A stretch of DNA of 64,000 bases, from assembly GCA_003144015.1 (NCBI GenBank), contig QFWS01000006.1, positions 1 to 64,000 on the forward strand, written 5' to 3'. The notes beneath the pieces were generated by a model that was not told where the DNA came from, did no database searches, and saw only the letters and a program-made list of their open reading frames with translations. Source of the stretch: Flavobacteriaceae bacterium LYZ1037 (GTDB lineage: Bacteria; Bacteroidota; Bacteroidia; Flavobacteriales; Flavobacteriaceae). This document shows, piece by piece, positions 52,759 through 62,131 of the stretch. A program made the translations under genes and the position numbers. Position 1 is the first letter of the stretch. Each line of letters opens with the position of its first letter.

Positions 52759-53808
52759 TTAAATAATTAGCATGGCATCTCCATAGCTATAGAATTTATA
52801 TTTTTCTTTAATAGCTTCATCGTACGCTTTTTTAATGAAATCGTGACCAGCAAATGCAGACGCCATCATTAATAAGGTAGATTTTGGCGTATGGAAATTT
52901 GTAATCATGCAATTCGCGATACTAAAATCGTATGGAGGAAAAATAAATTTATTAGACCAACCATCAAACTCATTTAAAGTACCGCTTGAAGATACTGAAC
53001 TTTCTATAGAACGCATGGCAGTTGTACCAACAGCGCATACACGTTTTCTGTTTTTAATTCCAGTATTAATAATATCTACTGCATCTTTTTTAATAATAAT
53101 TTCTTCACTATCCATTTTGTGTTTCGATAAATCTTCAACCTCAACTGGGTTAAAAGTACCTAAACCAACATGTAATGTAACTTCTGCAAAATTAACTCCT
53201 TTAATTTCTAAACGCTTTAAAAGGTGTTTAGAAAAATGCATTCCTGCAGTAGGAGCTGCAACTGCACCTTCATTTTTAGCAAAAATAGTTTGGTAGCGTT
53301 CTTCATCTTCTGGTTCTACATCTCTTTTTATGTATTTAGGAAGTGGTGTTTCGCCAAGTTCCTGAAGTTTCATACGGAAATCTCTATACGATCCATCGTA
53401 TAAGAATCGTAAGGTTCTTCCTCTTGAAGTTGTGTTATCTATAACTTCCGCTACTAAAGACTCTCCTTCACCAAAATACAATTTGTTTCCAATTCTTATT
53501 TTTCTAGCTGGATCTACAAGCACATCCCAAAGACGTTGCTCTTCGTTTAACTCTCTTAATAAAAACACCTCAATTCTTGCTCCAGTTTTTTCTTTGTTTC
53601 CAAAAAGTCTCGCTGGAAATACTTTGGTATTATTAAGAATCATCACATCATCTTTATCGAAATAATCAATAAGATCTTTAAACATTTTATGTTCAATGGT
53701 TTGCTTCTCGCGATTTAAGACCATTAAACGAGCTTCGTCTCTATGTTCTGATGGATACTCAGCTAATAATTCTTCTGGGAGGTCAAAACTAAAATGTGAT
53801 AATTTCAT
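52759..53808 (-). CDS. queA: S-adenosylmethionine:tRNA ribosyltransferase-isomerase QueA
   Basis: A 349-residue enzyme; start ATG 53808 ([21 protein letters not shown]); a TTG three codons upstream is less likely. Family marks: [45 protein letters not shown] and [15 protein letters not shown]. It transfers and rearranges the ribose of SAM to make epoxyqueuosine in tRNA. It is followed by a terminator and separated from aroA by about 100 bp. Confidence 0.97.
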   Translation of the reverse strand: MKLSHFSFDLPEELLAEYPSEHRDEARLMVLNREKQTIEHKMFKDLIDYFDKDDVMILNNTKVFPARLFGNKEKTGARIEVFLLRELNEEQRLWDVLVDPARKIRIGNKLYFGEGESLVAEVIDNTTSRGRTLRFLYDGSYRDFRMKLQELGETPLPKYIKRDVEPEDEERYQTIFAKNEGAVAAPTAGMHFSKHLLKRLEIKGVNFAEVTLHVGLGTFNPVEVEDLSKHKMDSEEIIIKKDAVDIINTGIKNRKRVCAVGTTAMRSIESSVSSSGTLNEFDGWSNKFIFPPYDFSIANCMITNFHTPKSTLLMMASAFAGHDFIKKAYDEAIKEKYKFYSYGDAMLII

Positions 53809-53910
53809 ATTTGTCAATCAATTTTTATGTTAAAATGAAAGTGATTTGTTTTTGTAAAGGTTGCAAATATACAACCTGAAAGTAGGCGTTGTCAAGTATT
53901 TAGGCAATTA

Positions 53911-55137
53911 TTATTTAGATAGTTGAAATCCGATGCTTTTTAAATCTTCCCAAAACGATGGATAGGATTTTGAAACAACTTCGGCATCGTTGATGGTTAT
54001 TGAAGTTACTAGCGCAAGAGGAGCAAATGCCAAGGCCATTCTATGATCGTTATATGTATCTATGCTAACTTGAGATTTTATTGATTTTGACACCTTTAAC
54101 AACAAACTGTCGTCAGAAACTGTAATTTTACCACCTAATTTTTCAATTTCGTTTTTAAGTGCCAATAGTCTATCTGTTTCTTTTATTTTTAAGGTATGAA
54201 GACCTATAAGCTTACAACCTAACCCTAAAGCAAAACATGTTACCACAATAGTTTGTGCAATATCTGGTGCATCTGCTAAGTCTAATTTGATTGTTGCTTC
54301 TTGATTGCTGACTGCTGATTTATGAAGTACGATATTATTATCTTGAAAGTTTGTTTTAACGCCAAACTGCTGATAAATTTTGGCCAATACAGAATCTCCT
54401 TGTAAAGAATTTTCTTTATATGAAGACAAATTAATTTCTGAACCAATATTGCTTAATGCTACAATACTATAGAAATAGGATGCAGATGACCAATCCGACT
54501 CGATTACTAATTGTTGATCTTTAACTGTTGATTGTTGGCTAACTTGAATAACATTATCTTGAAACTTCGTTTCAATTCCTATTTTGTTTAACAAACTCAA
54601 TGTCATGTTAATGTAGGGAATGGATGTTATTTCTCCTTCTAAAGTCAGCACCAAACCTTGTTCTAACTTAGGGGCAATTAGTAATAAGGCAGAAATGTAC
54701 TGACTGCTTACATTGGCTTTTAGAGTAACTTTATTTTGTGTTATTGTTTTTCCTTTTATTCTTAAAGGTGGCAGTCCTTCTGATTCTAAATACGAAATAT
54801 CTGCTCCAAGGCTTTTAAGGGCATCGACCAAAATTTTTATAGGTCTTTGCTTCATTCTCTCTGAACCTGTAATTATTACTTCTCGTCCATCTTGAGTTGC
54901 GAAAAAAGCTGTTAAAAAACGCATAGCAGTTCCTGCGTGATGGACATCAATGGTATTTGATAATGTTGATAGGGCTTCAGACATGACTTGTGTGTCGTCT
55001 GAATTTGATAAATTCTTTATTTCTATATTTGGATATAAAGCCTGTAATAATAACAATCTGTTAGATTCGCTTTTGGAACCTGTTATTTCGATTGTTGACA
55101 GTTGATTTATGCTAGATTTATGGAGTTGAATGTTCAT
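53911..55137 (-). CDS. aroA: 3-phosphoshikimate 1-carboxyvinyltransferase (EPSP synthase)
   Basis: A 408-residue enzyme with the two-lobed EPSP-synthase pattern: GSKSESNRLLLLQAL (phosphate site near the N-terminus), HHAGTAMRFLTAF, LGADISYL, ISALLLIAP and the C-terminal KETDRLLAL...YNDHRMALAFAPLAL. It joins phosphoenolpyruvate to shikimate-3-phosphate in the path to chorismate. The motif GSKSESNR matches the usual GSKS-N-R rather than the class II glyphosate-tolerant type, although this cannot be decided by eye. Start is ATG 55137. Confidence 0.96.
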   Translation of the reverse strand: MNIQLHKSSINQLSTIEITGSKSESNRLLLLQALYPNIEIKNLSNSDDTQVMSEALSTLSNTIDVHHAGTAMRFLTAFFATQDGREVIITGSERMKQRPIKILVDALKSLGADISYLESEGLPPLRIKGKTITQNKVTLKANVSSQYISALLLIAPKLEQGLVLTLEGEITSIPYINMTLSLLNKIGIETKFQDNVIQVSQQSTVKDQQLVIESDWSSASYFYSIVALSNIGSEINLSSYKENSLQGDSVLAKIYQQFGVKTNFQDNNIVLHKSAVSNQEATIKLDLADAPDIAQTIVVTCFALGLGCKLIGLHTLKIKETDRLLALKNEIEKLGGKITVSDDSLLLKVSKSIKSQVSIDTYNDHRMALAFAPLALVTSITINDAEVVSKSYPSFWEDLKSIGFQLSK

Positions 55138-55147
55138 CTATTTTAAA

Positions 55148-55193
55148 AGCAGGAAACATCGAGACTGAGCTCGATGTTTGTTTAAAACCTGCT
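55148..55193. repeat. Compound hairpin after the MazG-like gene
   Basis: Inner 10-bp stem AAACATCGAG / CTCGATGTTT (55154-55163 with 55170-55179) around ACTGAG, and an outer 6-bp stem AGCAGG / CCTGCT (55148-55153 with 55188-55193). It overlaps the MazG-like stop codon. The core GACTGAGCTCGA is one base from GACTGCGCTCGA at 62103-62114. Confidence 0.55.
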
Positions 55194-55518
55194 ACTTAAG
55201 TTTATCGTTATTATGGTGTCTATCGTGATCGCGTTTGGTTTTTTTATCCATTTTCTTATTGAAAGCCTCTTGCAAATCGATTCCTGTTTGATTTGCTAGA
55301 CATAAAACTACAAAAACAACATCGGCTAATTCTTCTCCTAAATCTTTGTTCTTGTCACTTTCTTTTTCACTTTGCTCTCCATAACGTCTGGCAATAATTC
55401 TAGCAACTTCGCCTACTTCTTCGGTTAATTGCGCCATGTTTGTTAGCTCGTTAAAATAGCGAACTCCATGTTCTTTTATCCAGCTATCAACGGCTTGTTG
55501 TGAGTTTTGTAAATTCAT
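55192..55518 (-). CDS. MazG-like nucleotide pyrophosphohydrolase
   Basis: A 108-residue all-helical protein with the MazG-type metal motif: LTEEVGEVAR (EExxE) and LGEELADVVF (ExxD) about 40 residues apart. Such enzymes hydrolyse (d)NTPs to monophosphates and clean the nucleotide pool. The C-terminal tail is rich in Lys, Asp and His (KTKRDHDRHHNND). Located 3 bp before the first transglutaminase-like gene in the operon direction (minus). Confidence 0.9.
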   Translation of the reverse strand: MNLQNSQQAVDSWIKEHGVRYFNELTNMAQLTEEVGEVARIIARRYGEQSEKESDKNKDLGEELADVVFVVLCLANQTGIDLQEAFNKKMDKKTKRDHDRHHNNDKLK

Positions 55519-55521
55519 TTT

Positions 55522-57537
55522 TTATACTTTTTTAAGTACAATTTTTTCAGCTTGTTTATTTACTACTAACTCAAAAAACTGTTTAAACTGCTCGTAATTT
55601 GTTGGCAATATTAATGTGTTGTTTAAATTTAAAGTAATGACCAATTGAAGCATGGAACCATTTTCTCTTATTAAATAAGTAAATTCTCCTTCGTTACTAT
55701 TATATTCCAATTTCACGTTTTCCGGTAATGATTCCACTTGAAAACCTTCAGGTAACATAATATTTACCATGTACTTTCTAGATGTAGGAAAGTTTAAATC
55801 TATTGGGTATTTTCTGGTTTGAAGTTTAAAAGGTGATTCCTTTATTTTTAAAAATAATAAGGGTGAAAAATAATAGTTATCTCCTATTTCCTCTAAAGCT
55901 TCATCTAATTGATATTCATAAGATAAAAGTACAGGTTTTACTGGAACATTCATGTCTTCAACTTCAATATTTGAAACCAATAGATTTCCATTTTTCGATT
56001 CAATTGCTTTTATTAAATCGTCTTCCGAGTAATTCTCATAAGTATTTCTATATTCTAAAGCCTTATAATCTGTATATTGATTTCTTATTTTTCCAGTTGC
56101 AGATAAATCTGAGTCTAATTTAACATTTAATGAAACAATTTCTTTTGATGCTTGTGAGGCAGATAGACTTACCCAATCTGAACTTCCATCTTTTCGAATT
56201 AAACGGCCTTGCCAATTTAATATTTTAACAGGTAACACATTAAGACTTGTAAAGCTTTCTGTGGCATCTAAGAGAACCTGACCTTGTTCTGTATTGACAG
56301 CGCAAATAACATAGTTAAAACCTCTTCTAGTTGGGAATAAAGGAATGCCATTGTCTTTAGTACTTATTAAAACTGGATTGGCATCTAATCCAGTTTCTCG
56401 CAACATAGCAATTAAAATTAGATTAATATCTCCTACATTACCGACACCTTGTTTATATGCTTGTTTAACACCTAATTCAGTATAGTAACCATAAGTTCCA
56501 TTCCATTTTACTTTAGATTTTACAAAATTGAAAATATGATAGACTTGTTCTATTGGCTCGGTTGCTCCTGCAATTGCAGTGTCTAAATCGTTTCCAAAAT
56601 AACCTGACCTTTTTAATTGTTGGCCGAAATCATTACTATCGTAAATTGTTTTTGTGACTTCCTCCCAAGAAGTTGACAAGTTCTCAAATGGCTCATTAGG
56701 AAATTGAATGGATTTCAACTCCATAATTAGTTTAGCTTGATAGTTACTTAAATTATCAACATATGCTTCATCTTCTAAAGAAGGAATATTTACTAAATTA
56801 GAAGTTATAACATTTATAAAGTAGTCTATAGTTGAATAATCTAAGGAAGTGGCAGAGCCAACAGAACGTGCATTGGATTGTCTGGTCTTACTTAAAGTAA
56901 TTTTTGCCTGTTCATTAAACTGTTTAAGTTGAGGATAATAGGTAGCTTTTGGATTTACAATAGTAGAATATTTATAATATTCCGGAGTACCTACTCTAAG
57001 GTCTAATTTATTAATTGGGATTGTTGTTTGAAAAGGGATTTCATCTATTGCTAATAGCTCCGACTCAATCATATATTTATATTCTATCACACAGCCTTCT
57101 TTAATATTTGGCATTGCAAATTGTGTTGCCTTCCAATATTTGTTTATTTTTTCTTCAAAAATTTCATTTTTACCTAGTTTCGTTTCAATAATTTTATTGT
57201 TTTCGAGTGTATATGTGTAAGCCTTTAAACTCTTTAAAACATCTTCGGTATTTTTATCACCATCATAAAGCCTAATTCTTTTTGTTGCATATTCAAAACC
57301 CTCTTTATTATAAATTTTTATTCTTTCAGAGACATAATTTTGTTGTACAAAACCCAAATCTTGTACATAGGTAAACTTGACATCCTGACTTCTATATAAA
57401 ACAGCTGCATTGGCATTTGGTTCGAGAGGATGTTGGGTTTCTTTTAATTCTTCTTTGCTTACTTTTCCAAATTTATAATCTTGTGCTATTGCTATTTGGA
57501 AAGCGAAGACACATGCAAATAATAAAATATATTTCAT
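55522..57537 (-). CDS. DUF3857 transglutaminase-like protein, active site lost
   Basis: A 671-residue exported protein (signal peptide 1-18): DUF3857 domain (about 50-230), transglutaminase-like domain (about 330-430) and a C-terminal DUF2569-type beta part. In the transglutaminase fold the catalytic Cys is Val368 (GVGNVGDINL) and the His is Tyr409 (FNYVI); only the Asp (Asp424) stays. So enzyme activity is unlikely. Its neighbour upstream (57541) keeps the residues. The two genes are 3 bp apart and share domain order, so they arose by duplication and act together. Role unknown; periplasmic or outer-membrane location is inferred. Confidence 0.88.
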   Translation of the reverse strand: MKYILLFACVFAFQIAIAQDYKFGKVSKEELKETQHPLEPNANAAVLYRSQDVKFTYVQDLGFVQQNYVSERIKIYNKEGFEYATKRIRLYDGDKNTEDVLKSLKAYTYTLENNKIIETKLGKNEIFEEKINKYWKATQFAMPNIKEGCVIEYKYMIESELLAIDEIPFQTTIPINKLDLRVGTPEYYKYSTIVNPKATYYPQLKQFNEQAKITLSKTRQSNARSVGSATSLDYSTIDYFINVITSNLVNIPSLEDEAYVDNLSNYQAKLIMELKSIQFPNEPFENLSTSWEEVTKTIYDSNDFGQQLKRSGYFGNDLDTAIAGATEPIEQVYHIFNFVKSKVKWNGTYGYYTELGVKQAYKQGVGNVGDINLILIAMLRETGLDANPVLISTKDNGIPLFPTRRGFNYVICAVNTEQGQVLLDATESFTSLNVLPVKILNWQGRLIRKDGSSDWVSLSASQASKEIVSLNVKLDSDLSATGKIRNQYTDYKALEYRNTYENYSEDDLIKAIESKNGNLLVSNIEVEDMNVPVKPVLLSYEYQLDEALEEIGDNYYFSPLLFLKIKESPFKLQTRKYPIDLNFPTSRKYMVNIMLPEGFQVESLPENVKLEYNSNEGEFTYLIRENGSMLQLVITLNLNNTLILPTNYEQFKQFFELVVNKQAEKIVLKKV

Positions 57538-57540
57538 AGG

Positions 57541-59442
57541 TTAAGTTTTTGTGTTAAATACAATTTTAGAGTTATCGTGTTTTTTTATACTCAATAAGAA
57601 CGTTCTAAACTCTTGATAATCCTCCTTAGAATAGGAGCCTTTATGTAATATGAATTCACGCTTATAGCTAATGATATTATTGGTTGTTGAAATACTTAAA
57701 ATATAAGATCCAAACTTATTTTGAATAGACACTGGTTTTTTTATGGCCTCAACTTGTAATGAATTTGGATATTTAATTTGATAGGTATCCTTGTCTGTAA
57801 AACCTCTCTCTATTACAAATGGTAATTTTCTATTTTTATATCTTGGAGGTGTTACCGTTAATTTATTAAACACATTAGGTTGGAATAATAATCTTTCTCC
57901 TGCTTTAGAGCCGTATTTAGAAATTTTAACATTGACATCTTCTGTAAAAACTATACTGTCTTTATTATTATTGAAATTCATTTTAAGAATTTCGAGATTG
58001 TTTAAATCGTCCCAAAAATTATTTTTATAATAAAGCTCCTGCTCTTTAATAGTTTTATTCTGAATCCCTTCATGGTCACCATATTGAGCTCCTTTAGATT
58101 GTATTTTAATCTCTCCCAATACAGTTCCAGTAGCATCTATAAATATATTGGCAAGCATTTCTTGTAAATTTTCTGCAGCATGATACACTTTTGTCCGAAC
58201 AATCTTCCCTCCTTCTGGAGTAATAATAAGTGCTTCTCTATCGTCTGTAAAATTGGCATTATAACCAAACGGACTTGTTTTACTAGTACATTCTAACCAG
58301 ATGTAATCGTCGTTATTAGGCAAACATAGAATGGCATGATTCCCTTGCGTTGCAGAAAAATCTCTATCAATATCTAACAATTTATCATCGCCATAAATAA
58401 TGGTATAATAAGATGCTATTCCAACTTCTTTTAACAAAGCCTGAGTATAATTTGTTAAAGCTTTACAATCTCCATAGGCTAGTCTATCTACATCTTCGGC
58501 TAGCATAGGCTTCCATCCACCAATTCCTACTTGCACACTAATATAGCGTGTTTTGTCTTGCATATATTGATAGACAATCTTGGCTTTTTCAACATCTGAA
58601 TTAGCATTTAAAGTAAGCTGATGAATTGTGTTTTTTACATTCTGAGGTAATTCTTGAGTGTCGGCAATAAGTTTATCGTTCATCCATAAGCCAAAATCTT
58701 CCCAAGTATTATTAACTCCCTTAACACCTTCCATGTCAAATTCTGTTAATACTGCTTTTAAATATGGTGCAAATGTTTTGAAGTCTGGACTAAAAGATTC
58801 AGGTTCTATTGACTTTAAATTCTTAGCTATAAAGTGATAGTCGCTGACTTTCTCAATGGCATATTCTTCAAAATTTGAAGTTTTTATTTTAAGAGGAATT
58901 TGAGTCGAATTTGTAATTTTATATTCCGCATTTTCAGTACTGATATAATAACCTTCAATAGGTCTCCAACTTGGGATAAATGCTGTAGAATTATAAACAA
59001 CTTTCGTTTCGAAAAGCAGTGTGTATGGATAGCTAATTGGTGTATAGTCTAGGTATTTTACTCGACTATCTGAATATAATGTGCCTCCTGGAACTGCACT
59101 AACGTCTTTAAAATCGTTCTTTCTAAATTTCTTTATTTCTTTTCCACTTGAATCATAAACACGTGCTTCAAGATCTTGAATGTTGATATTCTCGTCGTAA
59201 TGCCGATAAGCGCCAATTTTATAATCGCCTTCTTTATTAAAAACCGTGATGATTCTTTTGTTAGTATATACAAATTTATTGTAGTCTAAAATTTCAATTT
59301 GAATATTGTCAAATCTAACGACAGCATTAGATTTTATTCTAAGGTCTAAAGGAATGGAATTTACTGTTAGTAAATCTTCTTCCTGTGCTGCTATTTGGGT
59401 AAAAATTAGTGAGGAGAGTACTAAAAGTATAATTTTATGCAT
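57541..59442 (-). CDS. DUF3857 transglutaminase-like protein, active-site residues intact
   Basis: A 633-residue exported protein (signal peptide 1-19) with the DUF3857 domain (about 50-220) and a transglutaminase-like domain with the triad Cys326 (LAYGDCKALTNY), His369 (GNHAILCLP) and Glu384 (WLECTS). The family can crosslink or cleave proteins; here the substrate is unknown. It lies 3 bp before its degenerate paralogue. The dtd gene precedes it upstream in the same direction. Confidence 0.88.
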   Translation of the reverse strand: MHKIILLVLSSLIFTQIAAQEEDLLTVNSIPLDLRIKSNAVVRFDNIQIEILDYNKFVYTNKRIITVFNKEGDYKIGAYRHYDENINIQDLEARVYDSSGKEIKKFRKNDFKDVSAVPGGTLYSDSRVKYLDYTPISYPYTLLFETKVVYNSTAFIPSWRPIEGYYISTENAEYKITNSTQIPLKIKTSNFEEYAIEKVSDYHFIAKNLKSIEPESFSPDFKTFAPYLKAVLTEFDMEGVKGVNNTWEDFGLWMNDKLIADTQELPQNVKNTIHQLTLNANSDVEKAKIVYQYMQDKTRYISVQVGIGGWKPMLAEDVDRLAYGDCKALTNYTQALLKEVGIASYYTIIYGDDKLLDIDRDFSATQGNHAILCLPNNDDYIWLECTSKTSPFGYNANFTDDREALIITPEGGKIVRTKVYHAAENLQEMLANIFIDATGTVLGEIKIQSKGAQYGDHEGIQNKTIKEQELYYKNNFWDDLNNLEILKMNFNNNKDSIVFTEDVNVKISKYGSKAGERLLFQPNVFNKLTVTPPRYKNRKLPFVIERGFTDKDTYQIKYPNSLQVEAIKKPVSIQNKFGSYILSISTTNNIISYKREFILHKGSYSKEDYQEFRTFLLSIKKHDNSKIVFNTKT

Positions 59443-59516
59443 GTAGGAACTTTTTTTCTCTTCTCAAAAATAGGATTATTTGTGAATTAACAAAGCTTTA
59501 ATTAAAATTAATTTCC

Positions 59517-59969
59517 TTATTCTTTATTTTTAGTATCTATGATTATGGTTACAGGCCCATCGTTTAAAAGCTCCACTTTCATATCTGCACCAAACTCTCC
59601 AGTTTGAACTGATTTCCCTATATTTATTTCTAATTGTTTTACAAAAGCTTCATACATAGGAATGGCTACTGCTGGTTTTGCAGCTTTAATATAACTAGGT
59701 CTATTACCTTTTTTTGTGTTTGCATGAAGGGTAAACTGACTAACAACAATAGCATCTCCTTGAACCTCTTTTAAAGATTGATTCATGACGCCATTTTCAT
59801 CATTAAAAATTCGGAGATTTGTAATTTTATTGGTTAACCATGCAATGTCTTCGGTGGAGTCTTCATCAATTATCCCGAGTAAAATTAATAACCCACAGGA
59901 AATGGATGCTACTTGTTTTCCTTCAATAGTAACACTTGCTTTTGAAACTCTTTGAATAACTGCTTTCAT
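59517..59969 (-). CDS. dtd: D-aminoacyl-tRNA deacylase
   Basis: A 150-residue enzyme with the two active-site motifs of Dtd: VVSQFTL (about residues 76-82) and NDGPVT (near 137). The start MKAVIQRVSKASV is typical. It removes D-amino acids (and glycine) from tRNAs. It is 3 bp after rsgA in the same direction, so they are cotranscribed. Confidence 0.96.
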   Translation of the reverse strand: MKAVIQRVSKASVTIEGKQVASISCGLLILLGIIDEDSTEDIAWLTNKITNLRIFNDENGVMNQSLKEVQGDAIVVSQFTLHANTKKGNRPSYIKAAKPAVAIPMYEAFVKQLEINIGKSVQTGEFGADMKVELLNDGPVTIIIDTKNKE

Positions 59970-59972
59970 TTT

Positions 59973-60926
59973 TTACTCTTTATCCCAAGTATCAGTTCTA
60001 TAGTGTTCGTCTTCTCCTTCTAAAATTTGAATGTAACTTCTATATCTAGAATAGGCAATTTCGTCTTTATCTAAAGCATCTTTTACAGCGCATTTTGGTT
60101 CATCAACATGAATACAATTATTAAACTTACAGTCTTGTTTTAATTTAAAAAATTCAGGGAAATAATCGCCAACCTCAGCTTTATCCATATCTACCACACC
60201 AAACCCTTTAATTCCAGGTGTGTCAATAATTTTTGCTCCAAAACTTAAATCGTACATTTCGGCAAACGTTGTAGTATGTTGCCCTTGACTATGTTGACTG
60301 GAAATAGCTTTGGTTTTTAAATCTAAATCTGCTTCAATAGCATTGACTAATGTTGATTTACCAACACCTGAATGACCTGCAAACATGCTTACTTTATTTT
60401 GCATTAAGGCTTTTACTTTATCGATATTTTTTCCTGTTTCTGCCGAAATACCAATACATTCATAACCTATTTGACGGTACACATGTGCTAAATATCTCAC
60501 CTCATTAAGCGTGTCTTTGTTATACGTATCTAGTTTATTAAAAAGTAATATTGTTTTAATGGAATAGGCTTGAGCTGTTACCAAAAACCGGTCGATAAAA
60601 CTTGTAAACGTTGGAGGATTATCAATAGTAACCAATAAAAAAACCTGATCGATATTTGAAGCGATAATATGTGTTTGCTTAGACAGATTAACCGATTTTC
60701 TAACAATGTAATTTTTTCTGTCGTGAATGTTTGTAACAACACCAACAGGCTCGTCGTTATTAGTTGTATCTAAATCGAAGTCTACTCTATCTCCAACGGC
60801 AATGGGATTGGTACTTTTAATACCTTGCATACGGAACTTTCCTTTAATTCGGCATTGGTATGTGGCACCTAAATCTGTTTTCACAGTGTACCAGCTTCCG
60901 GTAGATTTATATACAATTCCTGTCAT
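59973..60926 (-). CDS. rsgA: Ribosome small-subunit GTPase RsgA
   Basis: A 317-residue circularly permuted GTPase with the order G4-G1-G3: NKLD (130-133), GHSGVGKS (184-191), DTPG (235-238). The N-terminal OB fold and the C-terminal zinc site (Cys266, Cys271, His273, Cys279) are present. It aids maturation of the 30S subunit. Three bp before dtd. Confidence 0.97.
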   Translation of the reverse strand: MTGIVYKSTGSWYTVKTDLGATYQCRIKGKFRMQGIKSTNPIAVGDRVDFDLDTTNNDEPVGVVTNIHDRKNYIVRKSVNLSKQTHIIASNIDQVFLLVTIDNPPTFTSFIDRFLVTAQAYSIKTILLFNKLDTYNKDTLNEVRYLAHVYRQIGYECIGISAETGKNIDKVKALMQNKVSMFAGHSGVGKSTLVNAIEADLDLKTKAISSQHSQGQHTTTFAEMYDLSFGAKIIDTPGIKGFGVVDMDKAEVGDYFPEFFKLKQDCKFNNCIHVDEPKCAVKDALDKDEIAYSRYRSYIQILEGEDEHYRTDTWDKE

Positions 60927-60996
60927 TCTTACAAAGATGCCACTATTAATTAATATTTAAAAGAGATTCGTTAATAATGGCATGAACTATTCCTGT

Positions 60997-62079
60997 TTAA
61001 CTATTAATAATCTTCTCTTGATGATTAATAGATTCTTGATGAACAGCCTTAAAAACACGTAAAATAAATTCTTCGCTTAAGTTCTTTTCTTCCCCTTGAA
61101 GAATCATTTTTCCAAGAATTTCATTCCATCGCTTTGTCTGTAAAACGGCTACGTTATGAGACTTTTTAAGTGCTCCTATCTCGTCGGCTACTTTCATACG
61201 TTTACCCAACATATCAATTAACTGATGATCTATCACATCAATTTGTGTACGCATCGTATTTATTTTATTTTTAAACTCTGCAGCTTCTCCAATTTCTTTT
61301 CTAATACGTAAATCTTTTGTGTATTGAATAAGCGTTTCTGGTGTGATTTGCTGCGAAGCATCGCTCCAGGCTTTATCTGGAGTATGGTGTGTTTCTACCA
61401 TCAAACCGTCGTAATTTAAATCGAGAGCTGTTTGGCATAAATCGAAAATTATATCTCTTCGTCCTGCAATATGAGAAGGATCTAAAATAAGTGGTAAATC
61501 TGGAAAACGATTTTGTAAATCGATTGGCAATTGCCATTCGGGATTGTTTCTATATCTTGTTTTTTCATAAGTTGAAAAACCTCTATGAATAACGCCCAAA
61601 TTATTGATTCCTGACGTATGAAGTCTCTCTACAGCTCCTAACCATAGTGCTAAATCTGGATTTACAGGATTTTTAACCAAAACAATTTTATCTGTTCCTT
61701 TTAGAGCTTCAGCAATTTCTTGAACTATAAAAGGACTTACCGTTGTTCTGGCTCCAATCCATAAAATATCTACATCATGCTGCATGGCTAAATCTACATG
61801 ATTGGCATTGGCCACTTCTGTAGAAATTAACAAGCCTGTTTCTTCTTTGGCTTTCTGTAGCCATTTTAAACCTAAAGCGCCAACACCTTCAAAATTTCCA
61901 GGTCGTGTTCTTGGTTTCCAGATTCCTGCTCTCAAAACAGTGGCATCACTATTTTTTAATTGATGTGCAATAGTTAAAACCTGTTCTTCTGTTTCTGCAC
62001 TACATGGTCCTGCTATCACTAGAGGATGATCTAAATTGAAAGCATTTAACCAATTTCTTAATTCTTTTTTATTTTCCAT
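60997..62079 (-). CDS. Bifunctional DAHP synthase / chorismate mutase type II
   Basis: A 360-residue fusion. The N-terminal part (about 15-255) is a DAHP synthase of the KDO8P-synthase-like type: VIAGPCSAET, RAGIWKPRTRPGNFEG, LVKNPVNPDL, DPSHIAGRRD. The C-terminal part (about 265-350) is an AroQ-type chorismate mutase: MRTQIDVIDHQLIDMLGKRMKVADEIGALKK. It commits carbon to aromatic synthesis and turns chorismate to prephenate. The mutase part may also give feedback control. It precedes rsgA by 70 bp. Confidence 0.95.
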   Translation of the reverse strand: MENKKELRNWLNAFNLDHPLVIAGPCSAETEEQVLTIAHQLKNSDATVLRAGIWKPRTRPGNFEGVGALGLKWLQKAKEETGLLISTEVANANHVDLAMQHDVDILWIGARTTVSPFIVQEIAEALKGTDKIVLVKNPVNPDLALWLGAVERLHTSGINNLGVIHRGFSTYEKTRYRNNPEWQLPIDLQNRFPDLPLILDPSHIAGRRDIIFDLCQTALDLNYDGLMVETHHTPDKAWSDASQQITPETLIQYTKDLRIRKEIGEAAEFKNKINTMRTQIDVIDHQLIDMLGKRMKVADEIGALKKSHNVAVLQTKRWNEILGKMILQGEEKNLSEEFILRVFKAVHQESINHQEKIINS

Positions 62080-62095
62080 AATCTATTTATTATTT

Positions 62096-62121
62096 AGGTC
62101 TCGACTGCGCTCGACCTGACA
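62096..62121. repeat. Short GC-rich repeat fragment
   Basis: The sequence contains GACTGCGCTCGA (62103-62114) with flanking AGGTC / GACCT as an inverted repeat (62096-62100 and 62113-62117). In AT-rich DNA this GC-rich stretch stands out. It resembles the CTCGACTGCGCTCGA core of dispersed repeats in flavobacterial genomes (from memory, not checked). A related core occurs at 55163-55174. Confidence 0.45.
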
Positions 62122-62131
62122 CTATTCTTTT

